Origin: Candidatus Didemnitutus sp.
GTDB taxonomy: Bacteria > Verrucomicrobiota > Verrucomicrobiia > Opitutales > Opitutaceae
Assembly (NCBI GenBank): GCA_017991595.1
Contig: JAGOQJ010000011.1
Location: 1-50,614 of the forward strand
Reading direction: 5' to 3'
Length of the DNA: 50,614 bases
Shown here piece after piece: positions 26,201 through 33,944 of this stretch. How positions within the stretch are numbered: position 1 is the stretch's first letter; each line of letters opens with the position of its first letter. A program made the position numbers and the translations under genes. The notes under the pieces are model-generated. The model made no database searches, was not told the origin of the DNA, and saw nothing but the letters and a program-made list of their open reading frames with translations.

Positions 26201-27115
26201 GTTGGCGGCGTTCTCGGCTCCTTCGCGTTGGGAGCGGAGCTCGAAAACCATCGCCTGCGTGTCCTGCAACCGCTGATGAAGGGCGGCGCGCGCGGACTTC
26301 TGCTCGTCGAGCGAGCGGGTCTTCTCATCGAGCGTGGCGCGGCGGGACTCGGCATCGCCGCGCATGCCGGCGACGCGGCCCTCGAACTCGTTCAACGCCT
26401 GCGAGAGCTGGCCCCACTGGCGGGAACCGTGGGCAAGCGCGAGCTGGCGGAGGCGGAAGCTGAGGCGCTTGTAGCGGATGGCCTTGGCGGCCTGGCGGCG
26501 AAGCGAGCCGATCTGGCGGCCGACCTCGTTGATCACGTCGGAGACGCGGGCAAGGTTCTGCTCGGTGAGCGCGAGCTTGCTCATGGCCTCGCGGCGCTGG
26601 CTCTTGTATTTGGTGATGCCGGCGGCCTCCTCGAACACCACGCGGCGCTCCTCGGGCTTGGACGAGAGGATCTGGTCGATCTGGCCCTGCGCCATGATCG
26701 AGTAGCTGGTCCGGCCGACGCCGGTGTCCATGAAAAGCTTGTGGATGTCCTTCAGGCGGCAGGGCTGGCCGTTGAAGTAATATTCGCTCGAGCCGTCGCG
26801 CGAGACGCGGCGCATGATCTCGATCTCGTGGAACTCGCTGCCGAGCTGCTTCTCGCACTCGGTGAGGAGGAGCGCGACTTCGCAGAGCTGGGCGGGTTTG
26901 CGCGTGTCGGCGCCTTCGAAGATGACGTCCTGCATCTTGCCGCCGCGGAGGGCCTTGGCGCTCTGTTCGCCGAGCACCCAGCGGATGGCGTCCGCGATGT
27001 TGGATTTGCCGCAGCCGTTGGGTCCGACGATCGCCGTCACGCCGGGCTGGAAATCGAGCCTGGTCTGGTCGGCAAAACTTTTGAAGCCGTGGAGCTTGAG
27101 CGCGCGGAGATGCAT
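23210..27115 (-). CDS. smc: Chromosome segregation protein SMC with unusual low-complexity insert
   Basis: A 1301-residue condensin ATPase that organises and segregates the chromosome in the nucleoid. The N-terminal head is [15 protein letters not shown] with Walker A GPNGCGKS at residues 31-38, then [19 protein letters not shown] long coiled coil follows, with a hinge around residues 520-650 and a second coiled-coil arm. The C-terminal head has [18 protein letters not shown] (signature) and [15 protein letters not shown] (Walker B). Bacterial SMC is usually ~1150-1200 residues; the excess is an ~85-residue Ala/Pro/Glu-rich insert ending in a Lys run ([11 protein letters not shown]), at about nt 23970-24220, just before the conserved [12 protein letters not shown] that leads into the C-terminal head. 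ScpA and ScpB are not adjacent. Confidence 0.95.
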   Translation of the reverse strand: MHLRALKLHGFKSFADQTRLDFQPGVTAIVGPNGCGKSNIADAIRWVLGEQSAKALRGGKMQDVIFEGADTRKPAQLCEVALLLTECEKQLGSEFHEIEIMRRVSRDGSSEYYFNGQPCRLKDIHKLFMDTGVGRTSYSIMAQGQIDQILSSKPEERRVVFEEAAGITKYKSQRREAMSKLALTEQNLARVSDVINEVGRQIGSLRRQAAKAIRYKRLSFRLRQLALAHGSRQWGQLSQALNEFEGRVAGMRGDAESRRATLDEKTRSLDEQKSARAALHQRLQDTQAMVFELRSQREGAENAANMAQVKRSGLAERLASAQDGVAELEMQIRELASQVDTGAQDKQMQLSLLGSSDAVFQERNRELALIEGELTKSEQQLNQDKFHLLQLESSVARLRTDSSGLEVDARTSQHRYEQVAAEIGEIQGSLEAARQGLGDVRTRLEEARVEQSRQNNEAQAAQAALQEATAKFRDAQRRLQEIDRNLAQKTARLKLLQQLHEKWEGFGEGAKAILQGRFAAVLGEQKATPITQGLEVKAEFAKAVEALLGASVEAISVADVDTAQKILAQLENEKIGSVCLSLPSFGATATAAGDLPAFLKPATAALVHLDTDHPAASLLSACYLADDLGAFLEFWKANPTFSFLLVATPKGDLVDRRGLVYGGHHKKPANSIVQREVDLRETGKAVIAEQTAHDEQRALIEQINAALTAAEQALEQKRKDVLAASQLATTLHAEEKAAQRNHDEIAHRLQRMQNESATVKRDHEEALARHAKAQAQLAEANAEVEAQKQKIAQAESAIAQRRAERDQQKESLAQARLELAERRQKVEVLDRGLSEMERRRVQMADLHDQRQIEIETWTEQIAQLEQETEGQRRRAEEIAITLGIAQQNVESVRQELATVETAINTVEAGMSTIRTEAESAMAELSRNEVKVAETRARVQFLTEEITHEFQVDVAALDWKRLLWHADDEPEGIKELDLDEEDESGSGEPSPASSKPAALPAPAAVSSEQVAAPADASAGEAGAVVPSAPAAEPAKPARRKKKKENKGEPTEADLAALENTDWEPIKAEIEALRQRLGAMGAVNLVAIEEYSELKQRFEFLKTQVDDLTNAKAALLKAIDDINHTSLEQFKVTFEQIRKNFAYTFNILFGGGRAEIELVTAEDPLESGIEIVAQPPGTKLKGITLLSGGQKTLTAVALLFALYMVKPSPFCLLDELDAPLDESNIHRFTNLLKQFVDSSQFIIITHNKSTIAAADALYGVTMQERGVSRTLSMKFDKTTGEAEALPVTVADAVRNAKPKAHEV

Positions 27116-27322
27116 TGAGCGAAAGCGGAAAACTACAGGGAGCGCATTTTGCCCGCGCAACGGTAAAAACACCCCCGGGAAAATAAGATATTCACAGTCA
27201 ACGCGCCCCACCCTGCGCCCGGGCGGAAGGGCCGCGCGTAAACCGCCGGCAGGCACCCCGCGGGCGGGTTGGCACGCACGCGGGATTTGCCGTCCGCGGC
27301 GGGCGCGCTTAAGCAGGAGAAA

Positions 27323-28783
27323 ATGAGCGGCGAAGTGAGTCCAAGCAGTCCGGAGAAGCGGGAGGCGCAAACGAAGCGCTTCCTGCCTTGGATCGTGGCC
27401 ACGGCGCTGTTCATGGAGAATCTCGACGCGACGATCCTGAACACGGCGGTGCCGACCATGGCGGAAAGCCTGCAGGTGGCGCCGCTGAGTCTGAAGGCCG
27501 TGTTAACGAGCTACACGCTGTGCCTGGCGGTGTTCATCCCGATCAGCGGCTGGATGGCGGACCGGTTCGGCACTTGCCGGGTGTTCACGTGGGCCGTGGC
27601 GCTGTTCACGCTGGGGTCGCTGGCCTGCGGGCTGGCGCTGAACATCCCCATGCTGGTGGCGGCGCGCGTGCTGCAGGGTATCGGCGGCGCGATGATGACA
27701 CCGGTCGGCCGCATCGCCCTGGTGCGGACGTTTCCGCGCTCGCAGATGATGGCGGTGATGAACTTCGTGGTCATTCCCGCGCTGCTCGGCCCGCTGCTGG
27801 GGCCGTTCGTGGGCGGCGTGATCGTGCACTGGCTGCCGTGGCGGACGATTTTCTTCCTCAACCTGCCGCTCGGCGTGCTCGGCTGGTGGCTGGTGCGGCG
27901 ACACATGCCGGACTTCCGCGATCCGGACGTGGCGCCGCTCGACCGCACGGGCTTCCTGCTCTTCGGCAGCGGCATCGCGCTGCTGTCGTATGTGCTGGAG
28001 GTGTTCGGCGAGCACTCGATGCCGGCCGGGCCGATGCTGTTCATGTTCGCCGTGGCGGTGGTGCTGCTCGCCGGCTATGCGTGGCACGAGAGCCGCGAGC
28101 GGCATCCGGTGCTCGAGCTGGCGCTGTTCCGCGTGCGGTCGTTCCGGGTGGCCGTGCTCGGCGGCATCGTCACGCGCCTCGGCGTGGGCGGCATGCCGTT
28201 CCTCCTTCCCCTGCTCTACCAACTCGGGCTCGGCTACGCGCCGTGGCAGGCGGGCTTGCTCATGATGCCGCAGGCGCTGGCGGCGATCGCGATGAAGCTG
28301 CTCGCGCAAAAGATCCTCGGGCGCTTCGGCCACCGGCAGGTGCTGATGGTCAACACCGCGATGGTCGGCGTCACGATGCTGGTGTTCTCCTTCATCTCGC
28401 CCGCCACGCCGCTCTGGGCGTTGCTGCTGCTGATTTTCACGCAGGGGTTCTTCTCGTCGCTGCAATTCACGAGCATGAACACGCTCGTCTACGCCGACAT
28501 CCCCGACCGCGAGGCGAGCATGGCGACCAGCATCGCGAGCACGGCGCAGATGATGGCGCTGAGCTTCGGCGTGGCCTTCGCCTCGCTCGTGGCGGCGTGG
28601 TTCCTCGGCGACGTGCCGCAGGCGCACCGGGCGGACCTCCTGCCGGCGCTGCATCAGGCCTTCCGCCTGCTCGGCGCGGTCACGATCGTGTCGTCGCTCA
28701 GCTTCTGGCGGCTGCACCCCGACGACGGCAACAACGTCAGCAACCGTCGCCGCGCCGGCGAGGACGAGGCGGTCGCGGCCTGA
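27323..28783 (+). CDS. DHA2-family MFS drug exporter (EmrB/QacA type)
   Basis: A 486-residue proton-driven exporter with about 14 predicted membrane helices. The first helix carries [21 protein letters not shown], the motif D1 (LDxTIVNVALP) of 14-helix drug:H+ antiporters. Motif A between helices 2 and 3 is [13 protein letters not shown], and motif C-like glycines and prolines follow ([16 protein letters not shown]). The substrate is unknown; such pumps typically act alone or with a membrane fusion partner, and none is adjacent. ATG at 27323 has aggag 3 nt upstream, favouring it over the in-frame start at 27269. It is divergent from smc and convergent with the acetyltransferase gene. Confidence 0.9.
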   Translation: MSGEVSPSSPEKREAQTKRFLPWIVATALFMENLDATILNTAVPTMAESLQVAPLSLKAVLTSYTLCLAVFIPISGWMADRFGTCRVFTWAVALFTLGSLACGLALNIPMLVAARVLQGIGGAMMTPVGRIALVRTFPRSQMMAVMNFVVIPALLGPLLGPFVGGVIVHWLPWRTIFFLNLPLGVLGWWLVRRHMPDFRDPDVAPLDRTGFLLFGSGIALLSYVLEVFGEHSMPAGPMLFMFAVAVVLLAGYAWHESRERHPVLELALFRVRSFRVAVLGGIVTRLGVGGMPFLLPLLYQLGLGYAPWQAGLLMMPQALAAIAMKLLAQKILGRFGHRQVLMVNTAMVGVTMLVFSFISPATPLWALLLLIFTQGFFSSLQFTSMNTLVYADIPDREASMATSIASTAQMMALSFGVAFASLVAAWFLGDVPQAHRADLLPALHQAFRLLGAVTIVSSLSFWRLHPDDGNNVSNRRRAGEDEAVAA

Positions 28784-28837
28784 GCGACGGCGGCACGGTC
28801 AGCGTGCGGAAACAGCCGCGCGCCGGGCCGCGCAGCC

Positions 28838-29266
28838 TCAGTCGCGCTCCAACCGCTTGCCCAGGCTGATCGCGCCCTCGACCGCAAAGCCGATGCGCTC
28901 GTAGAACGCGATCGCGGCGCGGTTGTCGGGGCGCACCTGCAAATTGATCTTCGGGCAACCGGCCGCACGCAAACGCGCCTCGGCTTCGTCCATCAAACGC
29001 CGGCCGAGCCCGCCGCGTTGCAGCGCGGGTGCGACGCCGAGGTAATTGATCCAGCCGCGATGCCCTTCGTAGCCGGCCATCACGGTGCCGACGATCGCGC
29101 CGTCCGCCTCGGCCACGAGGAACCACTCGGGATTCACCCGCAGCTTGCGCGCGATGTCCTTGTGCGGGTCGTTTTGCGGCCGCGCCAAGCCGCATGCGCG
29201 CCACAGGGCGACGACGGCTTCGGTGTCGCGCGACGCAAAGTGACGGATGAGGCAGGCGGCAGGCAT
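28838..29266 (-). CDS. GNAT family N-acetyltransferase (YpeA-like)
   Basis: A 142-residue single-domain acetyltransferase. The order is IRHFASRDTEAVVALWRACG, the NDPHKDIARKL segment characteristic of the YpeA group, WFLVAEADGAIVGTVMAGYE, the acetyl-CoA pyrophosphate loop (GVAPALQRGGLGRRLMDEAE, Q/RxxGxG/A), and the closing ALYERxGF-type motif, here AIAFYERIGF. It transfers an acetyl group from acetyl-CoA to an unidentified acceptor, protein or small molecule. It lies convergent to the MFS exporter gene and has no operon partner. Confidence 0.9.
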   Translation of the reverse strand: MPAACLIRHFASRDTEAVVALWRACGLARPQNDPHKDIARKLRVNPEWFLVAEADGAIVGTVMAGYEGHRGWINYLGVAPALQRGGLGRRLMDEAEARLRAAGCPKINLQVRPDNRAAIAFYERIGFAVEGAISLGKRLERD

Positions 29267-29406
29267 GTTGCGAGCCTAGGCCGCGCAGCGCGGAATTTTC
29301 CAGCGCATTGGCGCGACAAGACACACGTAAGACGACGCACGCGTCGGCGCGAGAGTGCAGCGGGATTTGGCCTCGCCGCCCCGGCCTCCGCCGGCGAGCG
29401 TGGCGC

Positions 29407-30084
29407 ATGCCCCTTTCCCGCTTCGTTTTCCTCTGCGGCATGCTGCTCGGTCTGGCGCTGTCCGGTTTGGCCCAGGAGCAGCCGGCCGTGCGCACGCTCT
29501 ACCTCATCCGCCACGGCTTCTACGACTACGACGCGCAGGCCGACGACAAGGTCGGCAACGCACTCAACGCGCTCGGCAAGGAGCAAGCGGCCTGCGTGGC
29601 GGAGCGGCTCGCGCAGCTGCCCGTGGCGTTCGCCACGGTGACGAGCAGCGAATTCACCCGCGCCCGCGAGACCGGCGACATCATCGCGGCGCGGCTCGGC
29701 CAGCCCTGCCGCCGCGATGCACGCCTCAACGAGATCACGCCGCCAGGCGTCGGATTGAAGCCCGCGCAGATCGACGCCGGCGGCGAGGAGCAACTCGCGG
29801 GCGCGTGGGCACATTTCTCCGCCCCCGCCACCAGCGGCCGCACGCACGAACTCCTCGTCTGCCACGGCAACGTCATCCGCTGGTTCGTCTGCCGTGCGCT
29901 CGGTGTCGAGCCGCAGCAGTGGACGCGCATGGAGATCGCCAATTGCTCGATCACGATGATCCAGGTGCGCGCCGACGGCTCGACCCGCGTGCAGCAATTC
30001 AACGAAATCGCCCACGTGCCGGTGGAGAAGCAGACGTGGAGCGGACGCGGCCCCGACTGGCCGCTGCCCGCGCAGAAACGCTGA
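29407..30084 (+). CDS. Exported histidine phosphatase family protein
   Basis: A 225-residue protein of the histidine phosphatase (phosphoglycerate-mutase-like) superfamily. Residues 1-22 (RFVFLCGMLLGLALSGLA) are a signal peptide, so it acts in the periplasm or membrane face. The phospho-accepting histidine is in LYLIRHGFYDYD, the second conserved arginine is in SSEFTRARETGDII, and the second histidine is in LLVCHGNVIRW. The RHGxYxxD start and CHxNVIRW end resemble PGAM5-type protein phosphatases more than phosphoglycerate mutases. The substrate cannot be assigned. The start at 29407 was preferred since upstream in-frame sequence is basic and not signal-like. It stands alone between two minus-strand genes. 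Confidence 0.87.
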   Translation: MPLSRFVFLCGMLLGLALSGLAQEQPAVRTLYLIRHGFYDYDAQADDKVGNALNALGKEQAACVAERLAQLPVAFATVTSSEFTRARETGDIIAARLGQPCRRDARLNEITPPGVGLKPAQIDAGGEEQLAGAWAHFSAPATSGRTHELLVCHGNVIRWFVCRALGVEPQQWTRMEIANCSITMIQVRADGSTRVQQFNEIAHVPVEKQTWSGRGPDWPLPAQKR

Positions 30085-30168
30085 AGCGGCACGATGCGGC
30101 ATGCCGCCGCGCGGCGAACGATCGGCGGCTCGCGCGGTTCACGTAAGCCGAGCAACGACTGGCGCGAA

Positions 30169-30191
30169 GGCCGGTCGGAGACCCGGCCTAC
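30169..30191 (-). repeat. REP-like palindrome between phosphatase and flavin oxidase genes
   Basis: Arms ggccgg (30169-30174) and ccggcc (30183-30188) with an 8-nt spacer containing a TCTCC-type loop on the minus strand. The minus strand bears GTAG at 30188-30191 directly before the stem. It is in the 120-nt gap between the convergent phosphatase and GlcD-like stops. The same gap has a second short palindrome, gcggcatgccgc, nearby. Confidence 0.6.
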
Positions 30192-30204
30192 GCGAGGCCG
30201 CGCC

Positions 30205-31638
30205 TCACTTGTGGTCCCACGGAAACGACACCGCGAGCTTGGGGAATTTCCACAGCTGCACGACGTCGAACATTTTCCCGGGATTGCAGATGCCGTGCGG
30301 ATCGAGCGCCTGTTTCACCGCGAGCATCGCCTTCACCTGTGCGGGCGAGTGTTGCAGGCGCAGAAACGGCGTCTTGGCGAGGCCGATGCCGTGCTCGCCC
30401 GAGATGGCGCCCCCGAGCGACACGACAGTTTTCATCAGGTCGCGCACAGCCGCCTCGGCGCGCTTCACCTCGGCGCGGTCGCCGCGGTGATACATGATGT
30501 TCACGTGCAGGTTGCCGTCGGCGAGGTGGCCGAAGGTCGGGATCGCCAGCCGCGAGGCGCGCTTGAGGCGCGTGAGATAGCGCGCGAAGGCGACGTAGTT
30601 GCGCATCGGCACGACGATGTCCTCGTTCAGCTTCGCGTCGCCGAGCTCGAACATCGCGCCCGAGCACTTGCGACGCACGGCCCAGAGTTCCTCCGCCTCG
30701 GCGCGGTTGCGCGCCTCGCGGAAACCGAGCGCGCTCGTCTGCGCCCACGCCAGCACGTCGGCCTTCAAATCGTCCACCTCGGCCACGCCACCGGCGAACT
30801 CGAGGAGGATGACCGGCTTGCCGGCCTGGCCGGGGAACACGGTCCTGCCGGTCGCCCGCTCGGCGCAGAGCACGCTCTCGCGGTCGAGGAATTCGCAGAT
30901 CGCCGGCTGGATCTTCGCGCGGAAAAGCCCGCGCGCGGCCTGAAGCGCGGCCACCTCGTCCTTGAACGACGTCAGCAGGGTCCAGCGCGCCGCCGGTTGC
31001 GGGATGAGTTTCAACACGGCGCCGGTGACGATGCCGAGCATACCCTCGCTGCCGATCCACAGGTCGCGCAGGTTGAAGCCGGCGGCGAACTTCTTCGTCG
31101 CCGTGCCCCACTCCACGTATTCGCCGGTCGGCAGGAATCCGCGCAACGCCACGACGAAATCGCGCGTCACGCCGTATTTGCCGCCGTGCATGCCACCGGC
31201 ATTGCAGGCGATGTTGCCACCGATCGTGCAATACGCGCGCGACGACGGATCGGGCGGGTAGAACCAGCCCTTCTTCTCCGCCGCCTGCTGGATCGCGAGC
31301 GTCGTCGCCCCGGCCTGCGCAACAGCGAGACCGGCTTCGTCATCGACTTCGATCCGCGTGAGCTTGGTCATGTCGACCACCCAGCCACCACGCACTGGCG
31401 CCGCCGAACCCATCAACGTCGTGCCGCGACCGCGCACGGTCACGGGCACCCGATGCTTGTTCGCCAGCTCCAGCACCACCCCGATTTCCTGCTCCGCGCG
31501 CGGCGTGATGACGGCGTCGGGCAGGAACGAGACCTTGCTGCTGTCGAACGAGGCCTCCCAGCGGCCGGCCTCCGAGAGATCCACCCGCGCGCCCAGACGG
31601 CGCTGCAAGAGACGGGTCGCGTTGGCGAAAGTTTTCAT
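30205..31638 (-). CDS. FAD-binding oxidase, GlcD/D-lactate dehydrogenase family
   Basis: A 477-residue flavoprotein. Residues ~38-210 are an FAD_binding_4 (PCMH) domain: LPDAVITPRAEQEI, RGRGTTLMGSAAPVRGG, YPPDPSSRAYCTIGGNIACN and the phosphate-loop-adjacent TGEYVEWG. The remainder is the FAD-oxidase C-terminal domain with HLADGNLHVNIMYH and SGEHGIGLAKTPFL, which carry metal- and substrate-binding histidines in the GlcD/DLD family. Members oxidise 2-hydroxyacids such as glycolate, D-lactate or D-2-hydroxyglutarate and pass electrons on; no Fe-S partner (GlcF) is adjacent, so the single-subunit forms are the better analogy. It is divergent from a D-2-hydroxyacid dehydrogenase gene, 110 nt apart, suggesting a shared 2-hydroxyacid theme. 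Confidence 0.88.
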   Translation of the reverse strand: MKTFANATRLLQRRLGARVDLSEAGRWEASFDSSKVSFLPDAVITPRAEQEIGVVLELANKHRVPVTVRGRGTTLMGSAAPVRGGWVVDMTKLTRIEVDDEAGLAVAQAGATTLAIQQAAEKKGWFYPPDPSSRAYCTIGGNIACNAGGMHGGKYGVTRDFVVALRGFLPTGEYVEWGTATKKFAAGFNLRDLWIGSEGMLGIVTGAVLKLIPQPAARWTLLTSFKDEVAALQAARGLFRAKIQPAICEFLDRESVLCAERATGRTVFPGQAGKPVILLEFAGGVAEVDDLKADVLAWAQTSALGFREARNRAEAEELWAVRRKCSGAMFELGDAKLNEDIVVPMRNYVAFARYLTRLKRASRLAIPTFGHLADGNLHVNIMYHRGDRAEVKRAEAAVRDLMKTVVSLGGAISGEHGIGLAKTPFLRLQHSPAQVKAMLAVKQALDPHGICNPGKMFDVVQLWKFPKLAVSFPWDHK

Positions 31639-31748
31639 GCGTGCCGCACCTCAGCGCATCGCGCCCCGCGGCGCAACACCCATGACAGGCTGGACACGGG
31701 AATCGCCGCGCATGTGCTGCTTGCCGTTCGCCTGAGCCCCCTTTCCCC

Positions 31749-32699
31749 ATGACCCGAGTCCTTCTCACCACCACGTCCTTCCAAGACACGCCCGGCATCC
31801 ACCACGAGATGCTCGCCGCCGCCGGCTTCGAGCTCGTCCGCGAGCGCGGCCCGCTCCCCGAGAGCCGCATGCTCGAACTCGCCGGCCAGTTCGACGCCTA
31901 CCTGTGCGGCGACGACGCCATGACCCGCGCCGTGATGCAGAAATCCCTGCCTCGCCTGAAGGTCATCAGCAAATACGGCATCGGCCTCGACAAGATCGAC
32001 CTCGCCGCCGCCAAGGAGCTCGGCCTGCCCGTGCTCTTCACGCCCGGCGTCAACCACACCACCGTCGCCGAGCACACCTTCGCGCTGCTCCTCGCCGTCG
32101 TGCGCAACCTCGTTGTCGAGGCCAACCATGTCGCCGCCGGCCGCTGGACGCGCATCACCGGCAACGAGCTCTGCGGCAAAACCCTCCTCCTCGTCGGCCT
32201 CGGCCGCATCGCCAAGGAAGTCGCGATTCGCGCCCGCGCCTTCGGTCTGCGCGTGCTCGTTTATGCCAATTACTGGGAGGAGGACTTCGCGCGCTGGCAC
32301 GGCCTCGAGCGCAGCGAGGATCTCGACGCCGGACTCCAGCAGGCCGACTTCGTCTCGCTGCACACCAAGCTCACCGCGAAGACCAAGGGGCTGCTCGACG
32401 CCCGCCGCCTCGCGTTGCTCAAGCCCGGCTGCGTCATCGTCAACACCGGCCGCGGCGAGCTCATCGAACTCGCGCCGCTCGTCGCCGCGCTCAAAGCCGG
32501 CCAGCTCCGCTACGGCGCCGATGTGCTCGACCAGGAACCGCCGCCCGCCGATCACCCGCTGCTCGGTCTGCCCGGCACCGTGCTGACGCCGCACATCGGC
32601 TCGCGCACCCACGAGAGCGTGCAGCGCCAGGCCAGTTGCGCCGTGGAAAACCTCACGCGTTTCCTCGCCGGCAAGGAACCCATCGCGCGCGCCGTCTGA
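31749..32699 (+). CDS. D-isomer-specific 2-hydroxyacid dehydrogenase (PGDH-like)
   Basis: A 316-residue NAD(P)-dependent dehydrogenase of the phosphoglycerate-dehydrogenase-like family, without a C-terminal ACT domain. The catalytic triad is visible: Arg in VNTGRGELIE, Glu in DVLDQEPPP and His in TPHIGSRTHES. The NAD loop is LLLVGLGRIAKEVA and the substrate-binding loop near the N-terminus is SKYGIGLDKIDL. Such enzymes reversibly reduce 2-oxoacids to 2-hydroxyacids. The pairing with a member of the unrelated Ldh2 family 45 nt downstream, on the same strand, resembles the SlcC/ComC pair that interconverts sulfolactate enantiomers; the actual substrate is not determined. Not a serine-biosynthesis SerA by length. 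Confidence 0.88.
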   Translation: MTRVLLTTTSFQDTPGIHHEMLAAAGFELVRERGPLPESRMLELAGQFDAYLCGDDAMTRAVMQKSLPRLKVISKYGIGLDKIDLAAAKELGLPVLFTPGVNHTTVAEHTFALLLAVVRNLVVEANHVAAGRWTRITGNELCGKTLLLVGLGRIAKEVAIRARAFGLRVLVYANYWEEDFARWHGLERSEDLDAGLQQADFVSLHTKLTAKTKGLLDARRLALLKPGCVIVNTGRGELIELAPLVAALKAGQLRYGADVLDQEPPPADHPLLGLPGTVLTPHIGSRTHESVQRQASCAVENLTRFLAGKEPIARAV

Positions 32700-32744
32700 C
32701 CCTTCATCGATCGTCCGCCTCACTCACCCTCACCTGTTTTCGCC

Positions 32745-33848
32745 ATGCCCGAAACCTTCCACATCGTCCCCGAAGCCCAGCACAACGCGCTCATCGCCGC
32801 CGCCTACCGCCACCGCGGTTTCCTGCCCGACGAGGCCGACGAGGGCGCACGTTTCTGCGCCGAGGCCACGCGCCACGGCATCCGCACGCACAACGGCATC
32901 AAGGCCCTCCACCTCGACCACCTCTTCGGCTCCGGCTCGAAGGGCTGCGTGCCCGGCGCGCAGATCGAGGAACGTCCGTCGAAGTTCAAGGCGACCAAGA
33001 TCTGGAACGCCAACCGCAAGCTCGGCCAGTCCACCGCCTACCGCGCCATGGCCGAAGCCATGCGCCTCGCCGACGAATACGGTGTCGGCACCGTCGCGGT
33101 CGACAACGCCTTCCACTACCTCTGGGGCGGCGGCTACGTGATGGACGCCGCGCGCCGCGGCTACATCGCCTACACCAACTGCACCGCCGCGCTCGCCGAG
33201 GTCGTGCCCTTCGGCGGCAAATTCCCCACCCTCGGCACCAACCCGCACTCCTGGGGCTTTCCCACCACCGCCGCCGTCGGCTACCCGATCGTGATCGACT
33301 GGGCCACGTCCGTCGTCGCGATGGGCCGCGTGCAACAGCTCGCCCGCGAGGGCAAAAACCTGCCGCCCGACGCCGCCGTCGACGCGCACGGCGTGCCGAC
33401 CACCGATCCGAAGCAGGCCAAATACCTCCTGCCCTTCGGCGCGCACAAGGGCTACGGCCTCTCGCTCATCAACGAAATCGTCGCCGGCTTCATCGGCGGC
33501 GCGCTCCCGACGCTGCGCAACCGCTGGACGCAGGCCGAAGCCGCTGGCGAGAAGGGCACCTGCTGCTTCTATTTCCAAGTGATCCACCCCGATGCGATCA
33601 GCGGCGGCGCCTTCGCCCAGGACCGCGACCAGCAGGCCAACGTGCAGGCCGTCATCCGCGACGTGCTCGGCCACGGCAACGAGAAGTGCATGCTGCCCGG
33701 TCAACTGGAGGCGACCTGGGCGCAACACACCGCGAAAGCCGGCGGCCTGCTTTTCAGCGCCGCGGAAATCGCCGCGCTCAACGAGCTTGCCGCCGAGGCC
33801 GGACAGCCTGCGTGGGACGCCGCTGCGTTCTCGACGGTCTCGATCTGA
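32745..33848 (+). CDS. Ldh2/malate-lactate dehydrogenase family oxidoreductase
   Basis: A 367-residue NAD(P)-dependent dehydrogenase of the Ldh2 (AllD/YlbC/ComC) family, whose fold is unrelated to classic lactate dehydrogenases. Recognisable pieces are GIRTHNGIKALHLDHLF, GQSTAYRAMAEAMRLADEYG, the TVAVDNAFHYLWGGGYVMDA segment, FPTLGTNPHSWGFP, YPIVIDWATSVVAMGRV and LPFGAHKGYGLSLINEIVAG. The family includes L-lactate, malate, ureidoglycolate and (R)-sulfolactate dehydrogenases; the substrate cannot be chosen from sequence. It follows the PGDH-like gene by 45 nt on the same strand, very likely one transcript. A GC-rich hairpin follows the stop (33864-33893). Confidence 0.87.
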   Translation: MPETFHIVPEAQHNALIAAAYRHRGFLPDEADEGARFCAEATRHGIRTHNGIKALHLDHLFGSGSKGCVPGAQIEERPSKFKATKIWNANRKLGQSTAYRAMAEAMRLADEYGVGTVAVDNAFHYLWGGGYVMDAARRGYIAYTNCTAALAEVVPFGGKFPTLGTNPHSWGFPTTAAVGYPIVIDWATSVVAMGRVQQLAREGKNLPPDAAVDAHGVPTTDPKQAKYLLPFGAHKGYGLSLINEIVAGFIGGALPTLRNRWTQAEAAGEKGTCCFYFQVIHPDAISGGAFAQDRDQQANVQAVIRDVLGHGNEKCMLPGQLEATWAQHTAKAGGLLFSAAEIAALNELAAEAGQPAWDAAAFSTVSI

Positions 33849-33863
33849 CGCTCCGCGGCACCC

Positions 33864-33893
33864 GCAGCGGCCGTCCGAGAAAACGGTCGCTGC
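33864..33893. terminator. GC-rich hairpin between convergent genes
   Basis: Arms gcagcggccgt (33864-33874) and acggtcgctgc (33883-33893) pair at 10 of 11 positions, the exception being a wobble-type pair, with an 8-nt loop. It lies 16 nt after the Ldh2-type gene and 52 nt from the stop of the opposing fusion gene. There is no T-run, so efficient intrinsic termination is uncertain; a bidirectional barrier or another palindromic repeat unit are alternatives. Confidence 0.5.
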
Positions 33894-33944
33894 AGGTCAC
33901 GATCTCCGCCGCAGCGCGCCAGTTCGGCCCGCGTGGCAGGCGCT

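Noticed and set aside
23084..27118. A 1344-residue plus-strand open frame opposite smc
   Set aside because: The translation is Leu/Gly/Glu/Arg-rich with no domain and mirrors the coiled-coil composition of smc. Antisense frames stay open in GC-rich DNA; smc has clear motifs.
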